Source: SMBSF63 sp034003545
GTDB taxonomy: Bacteria > Chloroflexota > Anaerolineae > Anaerolineales > Anaerolineaceae
Assembly: GCA_964447155.1 (NCBI GenBank)
Contig: CAYURM010000046.1
Location: forward strand, 1-25,217
Direction: 5' to 3'
Length of the DNA: 25,217 bases
Notes under the pieces: generated by a model
What the model saw: the letters and a program-made list of their open reading frames with translations, nothing else
Databases searched by the model: none
Told to the model about the DNA's origin: nothing
Position numbers and translations under genes: made by a program
In this document: positions 1 through 7,392 of the stretch, piece after piece
Layout of the letters: each line of letters begins with the position of its first letter
Numbering within the stretch: position 1 is the first letter of the stretch

Positions 1-1
1 T

Positions 2-55
2 CGCTGGCACAGTGTGGGTGAATATGGGTGGAGCATTTACGTGTGAATATTGACA
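2..55. repeat. Terminal inverted repeat, left copy (probable insertion-element edge)
   Basis: Bases 2-55 are the perfect reverse complement of 25164-25217 (54 of 54), and the match stops abruptly at base 56. Read toward the window edge the repeat begins TGTCA. It contains GTGAATAT twice (18-25 and 43-50), 25 bases apart. A TG...CA boundary with repeated motifs inside the end resembles IS21-family termini, but no transposase is in view, so the family is only a guess. A shared end of about 54-55 bases is also what a k=55 de Bruijn assembler leaves when a contig stops at a multi-copy element. Confidence 0.8.
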
Positions 56-175
56 AATACACGACCACACCCCTACGGCTGGCTTTCGGAAGCCAGAAAG
101 CAGGCAGTTTAACAGATATCCGATGTCATTCTTTAATGATACAAGTCTCAGGGAATCAGGTATCACAAATCTTTC

Positions 176-967
176 TCAAAGGTCAAACACAAAAGTGATA
201 TTCTTAAACACACCAAACTCTTCCAAATGCAGATATAAATGTTTAGCATTTACCGGAACAACTCCAAAAAACGTAGAGATACTGGTTTCCCGGTTACACC
301 AGGAAGAGTCCGAAGCAAACTGTGTCTTTCCATAGGCATCGAAAGAAACCTGGCGGTCCATAAAAGGCAAATCCGCCTCGCATCGGCCCAAATGGAAAGG
401 ATACGTGTTTCCCAAATCATCATAAACAACGATCGCGTTGGGTTTATACCGCAACACCTGGTTGCTGCCATTCCAGTTTTGCACCGTGAACGCGAAAGAC
501 AGTTGGTCATCGTATACTTTTATGTCGGGATCAACCACAATTTCCCAGTCGGCATAGGCTACTGCCTTGCCCGCTTTTTCTGCTGACGGCAGCGCATTCA
601 ACATGGCTGGCTTTTCAATCGCTTTCATTGATACGGAGGATGTGTTGGTAGAGCTGCTCAGCAATCCACCCAGCAAGGACAATATCACGCATCCCATTAA
701 AGCGACACCCAAACCCAGCCATACCCACAAAGCAGTTTTCTTGCGCGGCTTTGAAACCACTGGCGCAAAAGAGACTTCAGCCGGTGGTGGAAACACCGCC
801 ACCGGCTCTATAACTTCCTCTGCTACCCAGTCGTCTTGATAATTACTGTCATAGTAAATAGCACCGCAGTGCTCGCAGATATATTTGCCCTTCGTACGGG
901 TTTTGGTTAACGGCGCGGTGCAGCCTTCACATTGCGCGCGCACAAATGGATTGTTATTTTTTGTCAT
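176..967 (-). CDS. Zinc-ribbon, single-pass membrane protein with extracellular DUF4352-like domain
   Basis: Protein of 263 residues. A zinc ribbon lies at the N-terminus (C13-x2-C16 and C31-x2-C34), followed by an acidic, Pro-rich linker, one membrane helix at about 79-103, a Ser/Thr stretch, and a globular domain of about 130 residues predicted outside the membrane. That domain is clearly related to the C-terminal domain of the neighbouring lipoprotein at 1008-1712: both have DDLGN-x-Y, a Cys in the following segment, and a GV-x-P...L-x-x-H-x-E-x-FG ending. The fold recalls DUF4352/telomeric-repeat-binding-factor-like surface domains; this is a weak family call. The gene starts 40 bases after the lipoprotein gene on the same strand, so the two are probably co-transcribed. 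Function unknown; a cytoplasmic metal-binding head joined to an outside domain suggests sensing or anchoring. Confidence 0.75.
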   Translation of the reverse strand: MTKNNNPFVRAQCEGCTAPLTKTRTKGKYICEHCGAIYYDSNYQDDWVAEEVIEPVAVFPPPAEVSFAPVVSKPRKKTALWVWLGLGVALMGCVILSLLGGLLSSSTNTSSVSMKAIEKPAMLNALPSAEKAGKAVAYADWEIVVDPDIKVYDDQLSFAFTVQNWNGSNQVLRYKPNAIVVYDDLGNTYPFHLGRCEADLPFMDRQVSFDAYGKTQFASDSSWCNRETSISTFFGVVPVNAKHLYLHLEEFGVFKNITFVFDL

Positions 968-1007
968 ATCAATAAACTACCCCTGAGGTCAAAACTTTGT
1001 GTATTTT

Positions 1008-1712
1008 CTAAAGATCAATCACCACGTCCACCCCGCTGTACGGCCCAAAATCTTCAAAATGGATAATCAATTGCGAGGCTTCCAGGGGAATGACGCCATC
1101 AAAAATATTAATGCCTCTTGGACCCTTACAAACTCCACCAGATCCCGCCCGGAATTCAACACTCTTACCAGCGTCTACTTCCAGGTTTTTCACCTGATGA
1201 TATATATCTTCACACAACCCAAAACTGGGGTCATAGACATTGCCCAGATCATCTTTGGCCGTAACCCCCGAATTTTTGAAGCGAAAAACACGTTTAGTAT
1301 CGCCCTGGTTGCGGATGAAAATTATAGGGCCCCAATCATCTTCAGATGTATCAATGTGTATCTCTTTGCTAACTGTCAGAGACCACCCATCATAGACGAT
1401 CGGCATTCCGGCAGCCACAGGGCCAGTCGGCAAACTTTCTACGGCAGGCTCTGCGATTTCCACTTCCGGTGCGGCATCGCTGGATGGCGGCGGAGGAGCA
1501 TCCACACCACCAGCCTCCGCAGCAGGGCTTTCCGGCGCACTTGCAACAACACCTTGTTCCTTTAGAATCGCATTCTGAGTCTCCAGTGCACTCACCTGGT
1601 CTTTCAAAGCCTGGGCCTCGTCATCACTGCCGCCAAAAGAACAGGCAAGCAGTAAAATCATACCCAGAATAAGAATAAGGCTGGTTTGCAGTCTTGATCG
1701 TTTGTTAAACAT
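1008..1712 (-). CDS. Lipoprotein with DUF4352-like domain
   Basis: Protein of 234 residues. The start chosen is the ATG at 1712, preceded by a strong GGGAGGG ribosome site; the same frame is open to 1775 but the extra residues spoil the signal peptide. A hydrophobic signal ends in the lipobox LLLAC, so the mature protein is a lipid-anchored surface protein. Next come a short coiled-coil-like segment (the ALKDQVSALETQNAIL stretch), a Pro/Ala-rich linker and the C-terminal domain shared with the product of 176-967 (DDLGNVY, GVIPLEAS, H-x-EDFG). It is probably the first gene of a two-gene unit. Function unknown. The paired architecture (same outer domain, one lipid-anchored, one membrane-spanning with a zinc head) is the main clue to its role. 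Confidence 0.8.
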   Translation of the reverse strand: MFNKRSRLQTSLILILGMILLLACSFGGSDDEAQALKDQVSALETQNAILKEQGVVASAPESPAAEAGGVDAPPPPSSDAAPEVEIAEPAVESLPTGPVAAGMPIVYDGWSLTVSKEIHIDTSEDDWGPIIFIRNQGDTKRVFRFKNSGVTAKDDLGNVYDPSFGLCEDIYHQVKNLEVDAGKSVEFRAGSGGVCKGPRGINIFDGVIPLEASQLIIHFEDFGPYSGVDVVIDL

Positions 1713-1747
1713 TTGTTCCCTCCCATAAAATAGTTTATGTATTTTGA

Positions 1748-1769
1748 CCATTAATCCTGTGATTAATGG
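1748..1769. promoter_or_regulatory. 9-bp perfect palindrome upstream of the lipoprotein gene
   Basis: CCATTAATC (1748-1756) and GATTAATGG (1761-1769) flank a 4-base loop, about 36 bases upstream of the lipoprotein start. It could be an operator or a short mRNA hairpin. No regulator can be named. Confidence 0.4.
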
Positions 1770-2023
1770 ATACAACCCATATCATCCTTCCTGCAATAGT
1801 TTTGATTACCCTTTATTAATTGTTTGGGGATCAAGGGTTTGTGAAGTATATTTGCTCTATCTTACTTGAAAACGAAGCATTATTTTTGTTTCAGCGTGGT
1901 ATCCATCCCTTATCAAGTAAAACCTGATTTCATGATCGAACAAATGGTAATGCTCATTCGAAATTATATCTTGAACAGCTACAGATGCATGGATTTATCT
2001 ACAGTTTCCTCGTAAATTTCTCA
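1770..2023. other. AT-rich intergenic stretch, no gene seen
   Basis: Between the lipoprotein start and the methyltransferase terminator the DNA is AT-rich and has no reading frame with a ribosome site. It must hold the promoter of the two surface-protein genes. Apart from the palindrome at 1748-1769 I see no convincing element. Confidence 0.6.
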
Positions 2024-2024
2024 T

Positions 2025-2058
2025 AAAAAATCACCCGCGAACAAATGTCCACGGGTGA
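2025..2058 (-). terminator. Intrinsic terminator of the nrdR-nrdJ-methyltransferase operon
   Basis: On the minus strand TCACCCGTG pairs with CGCGGGTGA (9 bp with one G-T wobble, 10-base loop), followed directly by six T. It lies about 60 bases beyond the methyltransferase stop, the classic place for a terminator. Confidence 0.85.
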
Positions 2059-2119
2059 CAGTTGGGGATCACGGACAAGCTTCATCTTTTGAAGATGCTG
2101 GTGAGGATGTAGCCCACTA

Positions 2120-3760
2120 TTACCCCAACAAACTCGGTTGCTCCGGCCCAGACTTCTTCCCACGCGGGGCCTGCTTGAATGTGCCGTGCTGGGGCGGCAT
2201 TTGGACTTCAGCCCCCCGGAGCAACTCTTCGATGGTCAATATTTGAATGCGAGGGTATTTTTTATCCCAGGTGACCGATTCATAGAAGCCGGCGGTGGCC
2301 GCTTCCTTGGTCATGGCGCTGGTTGGTTCTTCGAGGGTGATGAAAACGCCAATGATGGCTTTTTCCCGGTTGAGGGTGCCGACCAGGTCGCGGATTTGGG
2401 CTGAACAGACGTGGCCGGATTTTACCTGGACGATGATCTTTTTAGGCTTGCTGGTATTGTCATCAATGATGTTGATGATGCCATCGATGCCGCGGTCAGC
2501 GCCTTTCTTGCCTTGTTTCGATCCACTTGTGCCGCCAGAGGGGCGGGCCTGGATGAGCGAAAGCGCCCACCATTCAAACTGGTGACGGTCGTCATTGGCA
2601 AGCTGCCGGGCGGCGGAGACGGTTTCAGGTTCGCCGATGATCTGGAATTGGGCATCGGGAAAAGCGTCCAGGAGGCGATATTTGATCAGGGCAACAGCCA
2701 GGTGGGTGATATCAATGCCGATCCATTGACGATCCAAAGCCTGGGCGGCAGCCACGGCAGTACCGCATCCACAAAAGGGGTCTAAAACTACGTCACCGGG
2801 GTTGGAGGAGGCCTGAATGATGCGTTCCAGAAGTTTTTGCGGTTTTTGGGTGGGATAGCCGAGACGTTCAGCAGCAGCCGATTGGAGAGGTGCAATATCT
2901 GTCCAAACATCAGAAGCCTTTCTTCCCTTTTGTTCGTTTAAGTAATGTTTTCGAGCTATGCGCCCGTTTGCATCTCTTGGAAAAGCTAATCGGCCCTCTT
3001 TATCAAGTTGTTGCATTATAGGTAGGCTTACACGCCACCCTTTAGCAGGTGGTTTAAATCCTTTGTAATCATAGGTTAAATTAGGGCGGGGGTTAGGGCT
3101 GTCTAAAGGCGCAAGGCGATAAAGCCCTTTTCCATCATTGTCATCTAGCCTAAATCGCCCTAAATATTCCTCGCTTGCTTCCAAATAAACAGGAGAAAAA
3201 GATGTATTTGTTGTTTTCGCATAAAACAAAACAATATCGTGGACAGCCCCAAACTTTTGGGTAGCGTCCCCTTTTGCTGCGGTTCTTTGCCAAGTAATCT
3301 CATTACGGAAATTTTCAATGCCAAAAATGGTATCCAAGATGATTTTCAAATAATGACTGGCGGTTGGATCACAGTGAAGGTAGAGGGAACCGGTGGACTT
3401 GAGTACTCGGTGAAGTTCCACCAGGCGGGCGGTCATCATCACCAGGTAGGCCATCATTTGATTGGGCCCGATGAAACCACGCAGGGCGGCGATCATATCA
3501 GACACTTCGGATGCGAGGTGGGTGTAGTTCTCCCCGGTGAGTAAATCGTTGTAGATTCGCTGGGTTTCATTGTCCCAATGCCAGGTATCGTCGAAGGCGG
3601 TCATCTGGGCCTGCGAGTCAGCGCCGGTTTCTTCCTTGAAGAGAACATTATAGGAGCGGTTGGAATTGAAGGGCGGATCCAGATAAATGAGATCCACCGA
3701 TTCATCCGCGATGTAATCCCGCAGGATATTTAAGTTGTCACCATAGTAAAGAGTGTTCAA
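2120..3760 (-). CDS. Beta-class site-specific DNA methyltransferase fused to an Mrr-like nuclease domain
   Basis: Protein of 546 residues; probable S-adenosylmethionine-dependent N6-adenine or N4-cytosine methyltransferase. Motif order is that of the beta class: catalytic DPPF at 28-31, a variable target-recognition region at about 140-290, YPTQKP near 303, and the cofactor-binding motif DPFCGCGTA at 327-335. Residues from about 390 to 515 look like a PD-(D/E)XK domain of the Mrr type: a helix with E396, GIDG with D426, then Q445-V-K447. All expected active-site residues are present. The start is TTG, supported by AGAAGG 8-10 bases upstream and by the family-typical opening MNTLYYGDNL. It follows nrdJ by 47 bases and ends before a strong terminator, so it is likely the last gene of that operon. 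It may be a single-chain restriction-modification enzyme or a methyltransferase with a nuclease-derived DNA-binding tail. The recognition region has lower GC than the rest. Confidence 0.9.
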   Translation of the reverse strand: MNTLYYGDNLNILRDYIADESVDLIYLDPPFNSNRSYNVLFKEETGADSQAQMTAFDDTWHWDNETQRIYNDLLTGENYTHLASEVSDMIAALRGFIGPNQMMAYLVMMTARLVELHRVLKSTGSLYLHCDPTASHYLKIILDTIFGIENFRNEITWQRTAAKGDATQKFGAVHDIVLFYAKTTNTSFSPVYLEASEEYLGRFRLDDNDGKGLYRLAPLDSPNPRPNLTYDYKGFKPPAKGWRVSLPIMQQLDKEGRLAFPRDANGRIARKHYLNEQKGRKASDVWTDIAPLQSAAAERLGYPTQKPQKLLERIIQASSNPGDVVLDPFCGCGTAVAAAQALDRQWIGIDITHLAVALIKYRLLDAFPDAQFQIIGEPETVSAARQLANDDRHQFEWWALSLIQARPSGGTSGSKQGKKGADRGIDGIINIIDDNTSKPKKIIVQVKSGHVCSAQIRDLVGTLNREKAIIGVFITLEEPTSAMTKEAATAGFYESVTWDKKYPRIQILTIEELLRGAEVQMPPQHGTFKQAPRGKKSGPEQPSLLG

Positions 3761-3807
3761 GATGGATACCTTCTTCGGTTATTCCAAATCCAGATCATGC
3801 AATAATT

Positions 3808-6489
3808 CTAACACTCACTATACCCGCAGGAGTAGCACTTCCGGCAGCCCTCCTCATTGACGAGGGAGGCGACGCCGCATTCGGGGCACAGGTCGCCGAT
3901 CTTTTGCTCGAGGCCTTCCTTGGGTTTGGGCGTTTTGGGTGCCAGAGGCTCCACAGGCAGGGCAAGCTGGCCCATGTCCAGGCTGAAGGTGGCGCCGGTG
4001 GCGGCTGCGCCGCTGCTGGTGTTGGGTTCCGGCGCTTTGCGGTGGTCGCCGCCGGATTCACGGTCCTGCCACTGCTGGAGGTAGTCCTTGAGGATCTGGG
4101 CGATGCCGTCGGGCAGGGAGCGCACGCGGTTGGGGCCGAAGCCCATCGCGCGTCCGCCGCCGATGCCGGTCAACTGGCGGGTAACGTCGTGCAGGCGTTC
4201 GATCGGTAAAATCGGGGAAGACAGGCGCAGCACGTAGGAGATCAGGCGGCCGATGGCCTCGGAGACGGCGGCGGTGTCGGAGCCGGCCTTGGCGGTGTTG
4301 ATGAAGACTTCAAAGGGCTGGCTGCCGCCGTTCTCATTGATGGTGATAAAGGCTTTGCCGAGCGGGGTGGGCACCTGGTAGGTATAGCCGACGAGGGAGC
4401 GCGGGCGGGGTTTCTTGGTCTCATGCCACAGGGTGACCATCTCCTCATCGGTGTAGGCCTCGGCGTGGGCAGCAACGGCGGCCACGGCGGCGGCGGTTTC
4501 GCTTTCGCCGTTCTTCTTTTCAGCGGTGGCTTTGGTTTCGAGGACGACGGTATCACGCGAGCCGGTCACGTAGACGGTGGTGCCGCGGCAGTTCAGTTTC
4601 CAGGCCTGCATGTACACATTGGCGACATCCTCTTCCGTGGCGCTGGCGGGGAAGTTGACCGTTTTGGAGAGGCTGTTATCGACGAAGGCCTGCAAAGCGG
4701 CCTGCATGTGAATATGTTCATCGGCAGTGATGTCGGAGGAAACCACGAAGGTGCGGCGCATGTCCTCTGGCAGGGCTTCGATGTTCTGGCAGGAGCCTTC
4801 GGACATGATCTGGTGGATGATCTCTTCTTTTGTTTCGGGTTCCAGGTCAAGGGCATCCAGTTGGGCAGCGAACTGCGGGCTGGTGTAGGTGAGGGTCAGG
4901 TCCTTGCCGTTGTCATTGACGTGGCGGATGTAGGCCAGGGCAAAGACCGGTTCGCAGCCGTAGCCTTCGCAGCCGGCGACGGTGGCAATGGTGCCGGTGG
5001 GGGCGACGGTCGTTTGGGCGGCGTTGCGGATGCCGTTTTCGCGGATGCCCTGTTTGACAGTATCCCAATCCAGGGCGGGGCGGCCCCAGGATTGCTGGAA
5101 AGGCTCGACCGGCTTCGGCGGTTCCCAGGTGAGGTTGGCGGGGTCGTAGATGCTGCCGGTGATGGTCTTGAATGTCCCGCGGGTTTTGGCCAGATCAATG
5201 CTGGCGCGCATGGCGTGGTAGCGGATGAATTCCATCACCTGGGCGGCAAATTCCTGGCCTTCGGGTGAGCCGTAGCGGATGCCGCTGTGGTACATCAGGT
5301 CAGCGAGGCCCATGATGCCCAGGCCGATGCGGCGCGAGTTCTTGGCGGCCTGCTCGATCTGCGGCACGGCGGGCACGTAGCGGTTGGCGTCGACGACGTC
5401 ATCGAGGAAGCGGGTGGCCAGCGTCACGTTGTCGCGCAACTTGTCCCAATCCACGGTGCCTTCAGGGTCAATGAATTGCGACAGGTTGAGCGAACCGAGG
5501 CAGCAACTCTCGTACGGCCCGAGCCACTGCTCACCGCAGGGGTTGGTGGATTCAAGCTGGTAGAGGTGAGGCAGGGGGTTGGCGCGGTTGGCCGCGTCCA
5601 GGAAGAGCACGCCGGGTTCGCCGTTGTGGTGGGCGTGTGCGACGATCTTGTTAAATAATTCGCGGGCGGGCAGGCGTTTGTAGACGCGCAGGGGGATGCC
5701 CGCTGCTTGGGCGTCTTCGATCGTGCCATTGAAATCGCGGTAGTCGGGGTGATGCACGTCGGGGAAGCGCAGTTCCCACATCTCATCATTCTCGACGGCC
5801 AGCATGAAGGCATCGGTGATGCCGACCGAGATGTTGAAATTGGTGATGTGGTTTGCGTTGGCCTTGCAGGAGATGAAGTCCTCGATATCGGGATGGTCCA
5901 CGCGGACGACGGCCATGTTTGCACCGCGGCGGGAACCGCCCTGGGCGACTTCGCCGAAGGCGTGGTCATAGACGCGCAGGAAACCGACCGGGCCGGTGGC
6001 CCTGCCGGCAGATGACTTGACCAGGGCACCGACCGGGCGCAGGCGGGAGAAGGAAAAGCCATTGCCGCCGCCGGTCTGCTGGATGAGGGCGGCGTCGCGC
6101 AGGGTCTGGAAGATACCCGTAGATGAGCGGCCCATGTCGTCCGAGATGGGCAGGACAAAGCAGGCGGCCAACTGACCGAGGGGGGTGCCCGCGCCGGTGA
6201 AGGTGGGCGAGTTGGGGAAGAACTGGCGCGTGACCATTAACGTGTAAAATTCACGCGCCAGGGCGATCACGTCCACGTCCCAGGCTTCCTCGACTTTGGC
6301 GATGTGGTAGGCCACCCGCCAGAACATTTCATCAATCGTCTCGATGGGGTTGCCATTTTCACCACGGCGCAGGTAGCGTTTTTCGAGCACCTTGCGCGAG
6401 TTGCCGGTCAACTCGATGGAGGGCAGATCGGTGGGCAGGGAAGGTGTGGGCAGTAAATTGCCGCGTGCTTTTTTTGATTTTGTGGACAT
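3808..6489 (-). CDS. nrdJ: Adenosylcobalamin-dependent (class II) ribonucleotide reductase
   Basis: Protein of 893 residues that reduces ribonucleotides to deoxyribonucleotides with coenzyme B12 as radical source; works without oxygen. Residues visible by homology: N316, radical Cys C318 and E320 in NPCGE; the redox pair C110 and C329 (the second falls 11 residues after the radical Cys, as in the Thermotoga enzyme); and PTGTI at 497-501. There is no ATP-cone domain at the N-terminus. The C-terminal part carries an Ala-rich linker near 660-690, a TSCPD-type domain, and a terminal zinc-ribbon/redox tail with CPEC and C-x2-C-x2-C-x4-C. No intein interrupts it. The ATG follows AAGGAG at normal spacing. 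nrdR lies 62 bases upstream on the same strand and the methyltransferase 47 bases downstream, indicating one operon under NrdR control. Confidence 0.97.
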   Translation of the reverse strand: MSTKSKKARGNLLPTPSLPTDLPSIELTGNSRKVLEKRYLRRGENGNPIETIDEMFWRVAYHIAKVEEAWDVDVIALAREFYTLMVTRQFFPNSPTFTGAGTPLGQLAACFVLPISDDMGRSSTGIFQTLRDAALIQQTGGGNGFSFSRLRPVGALVKSSAGRATGPVGFLRVYDHAFGEVAQGGSRRGANMAVVRVDHPDIEDFISCKANANHITNFNISVGITDAFMLAVENDEMWELRFPDVHHPDYRDFNGTIEDAQAAGIPLRVYKRLPARELFNKIVAHAHHNGEPGVLFLDAANRANPLPHLYQLESTNPCGEQWLGPYESCCLGSLNLSQFIDPEGTVDWDKLRDNVTLATRFLDDVVDANRYVPAVPQIEQAAKNSRRIGLGIMGLADLMYHSGIRYGSPEGQEFAAQVMEFIRYHAMRASIDLAKTRGTFKTITGSIYDPANLTWEPPKPVEPFQQSWGRPALDWDTVKQGIRENGIRNAAQTTVAPTGTIATVAGCEGYGCEPVFALAYIRHVNDNGKDLTLTYTSPQFAAQLDALDLEPETKEEIIHQIMSEGSCQNIEALPEDMRRTFVVSSDITADEHIHMQAALQAFVDNSLSKTVNFPASATEEDVANVYMQAWKLNCRGTTVYVTGSRDTVVLETKATAEKKNGESETAAAVAAVAAHAEAYTDEEMVTLWHETKKPRPRSLVGYTYQVPTPLGKAFITINENGGSQPFEVFINTAKAGSDTAAVSEAIGRLISYVLRLSSPILPIERLHDVTRQLTGIGGGRAMGFGPNRVRSLPDGIAQILKDYLQQWQDRESGGDHRKAPEPNTSSGAAATGATFSLDMGQLALPVEPLAPKTPKPKEGLEQKIGDLCPECGVASLVNEEGCRKCYSCGYSEC

Positions 6490-6551
6490 GAAAGTACTCC
6501 TTAATCAATAAAAATTGATAATGGCTGGACAGGATAACGTTTATGTGGATG

Positions 6552-7001
6552 TCAGGATTCGAGCAGTCGGTCGATTTCGGTGCGCAGGGCCTGCAGATCA
6601 TCCAGTTGAAGGTAGACGATGGCGTAGCGGATGTAGGCGATGTGGTCCAGTTCCTTGAGACCGGCGATGACCATGTCCCCGACAACCCGGGAGGAGACTT
6701 CGGAGCGGCCGAGGCGCTGCAGCGATGATTCAATTTCCCCCACGAGGCGTTCCATTTTATCCACCGAGACGGGGCGCTTGGCGCACGAGATGCGGATGCC
6801 GTGCATCAGCTTGTCGCGGCTGAACTCTTCACGCGTGCCGTCCTGCTTGATCAACAGGGGCGTTGCCAGGATCGGGCGTTCATAGGTGCTGAAGCGCTCG
6901 TGGCAGTTTTCACACTCCCGCCGCCGGCGGACGCCGCCGCGGTTGTCATGGGTGGTATCAAGGACCTTTGAACGATTATGTTGACAGTAAGGACAGTGCA
7001 C
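6552..7001 (-). CDS. nrdR: Transcriptional repressor NrdR
   Basis: Protein of 149 residues, the usual NrdR length. Four Cys (C3, C6, C31, C34) form the DNA-binding zinc ribbon, followed by an ATP-cone domain from about 49 to 139 that senses ATP and dATP. NrdR represses ribonucleotide reductase genes when dATP is plentiful. The start is GTG at 7001, preceded by GGAG at 7-base spacing. It is the first gene of the nrdR-nrdJ-methyltransferase unit, so it probably represses its own operon; a candidate site lies at 7120-7131. Confidence 0.97.
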   Translation of the reverse strand: MHCPYCQHNRSKVLDTTHDNRGGVRRRRECENCHERFSTYERPILATPLLIKQDGTREEFSRDKLMHGIRISCAKRPVSVDKMERLVGEIESSLQRLGRSEVSSRVVGDMVIAGLKELDHIAYIRYAIVYLQLDDLQALRTEIDRLLES

Positions 7002-7078
7002 TCAATCACTCCATTTCCTGGTTTTCAAAATCGCAGCGGCGCGGCAATGATGTTGGTGGATGATTGCCCCTGCTCGAT

Positions 7079-7108
7079 ACAATAACCCCCATATGTGGGG
7101 GTTATTGT
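7079..7108. promoter_or_regulatory. 13-bp perfect palindrome in the nrdR leader
   Basis: ACAATAACCCCCA (7079-7091) is perfectly complementary to 7096-7108 around the loop TATG. It lies about 78 bases upstream of the nrdR start and inside the predicted 5' leader. It can form a very stable RNA hairpin or be an operator. There is no T-run in the minus direction, so it is not a plain terminator. Confidence 0.6.
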
Positions 7109-7119
7109 CTGTATGCCCC

Positions 7120-7131
7120 GTATATTTAGTG
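7120..7131 (-). promoter_or_regulatory. Possible NrdR box
   Basis: On the minus strand CACTAAATATAC matches about 10 of the 12 core positions of the known NrdR box (ACACwAtATaTwGwGT). It lies at the expected transcription start of the nrdR operon, where a repressor would act. Only one half of the usual tandem pair is recognisable; the palindrome at 7079-7108 is centred about 32 bases away, close to three helical turns. Confidence 0.35.
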
Positions 7132-7140
7132 GTGATGATG

Positions 7141-7169
7141 ATTTTAGCACAACTGTAAAATGGATGCAA
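7141..7169 (-). promoter_or_regulatory. Predicted sigma-70 promoter of the nrdR-nrdJ operon
   Basis: On the minus strand TTGCAT (7164-7169), a 17-base spacer and TAAAAT (7141-7146) with an extended TGC before the -10. The predicted start near 7134 gives a leader of about 130 bases that contains the palindrome at 7079-7108. Confidence 0.55.
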
Positions 7170-7380
7170 GGCGTTTTTGGAAACTTTAATCTTAAAGTTT
7201 GAATCGAACAAATTTTCTTTAAGGTTGGGATAATCTCTCCCCGTTTCACAGGAACTGCGCCTGCCACTTCGTGGCATCTCTCTTTCACGCGGGGGACAAA
7301 GCCAGGCTGCTGCGCAGGCGATGGGTTTTGGATCAGGCCATCGGGGATCGGATAAATCGTGATCCGTGATGGCAAGCAGA
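7147..7380. other. Divergent intergenic region between nrdR and the SH3 lipoprotein gene
   Basis: The full gap is 7002-7392. Its left half is the nrdR leader and promoter. The right half (about 7190-7380) contains a small hairpin GCCAC/GTGGC near 7263-7275 and a GC-rich stretch but no frame with coding character. Reading frames here on the minus strand lack ribosome sites and look like chance. Confidence 0.5.
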
Positions 7381-7386
7381 TATAAT
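7381..7386 (+). promoter_or_regulatory. -10 box TATAAT of the SH3 lipoprotein gene
   Basis: A perfect TATAAT ends only six bases before the ATG at 7393, so transcription would start at or next to the start codon. No good -35 is visible. Suggests a leaderless or nearly leaderless message. Confidence 0.45.
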
Positions 7387-7392
7387 AAGGGT

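Noticed and set aside
4423..5268. 281-residue plus-strand frame inside nrdJ
   Set aside because: Gly/Ala/Val-rich shadow of a high-GC gene on the other strand; no initiation signal.
3808..6489. Possible intein in nrdJ
   Set aside because: The length and the continuous spacing of all reductase motifs leave no room for one.
7235..7330. Stretch on the plus strand with pieces like a cobalamin riboswitch (AACTG, GCCACT, AAAGCCAGG in order), near a B12-dependent reductase
   Set aside because: The B12 box does not continue as GAGACC, the GGGAAGGC element is missing, GCCAC simply pairs with a local GTGGC, and it points away from nrdJ.
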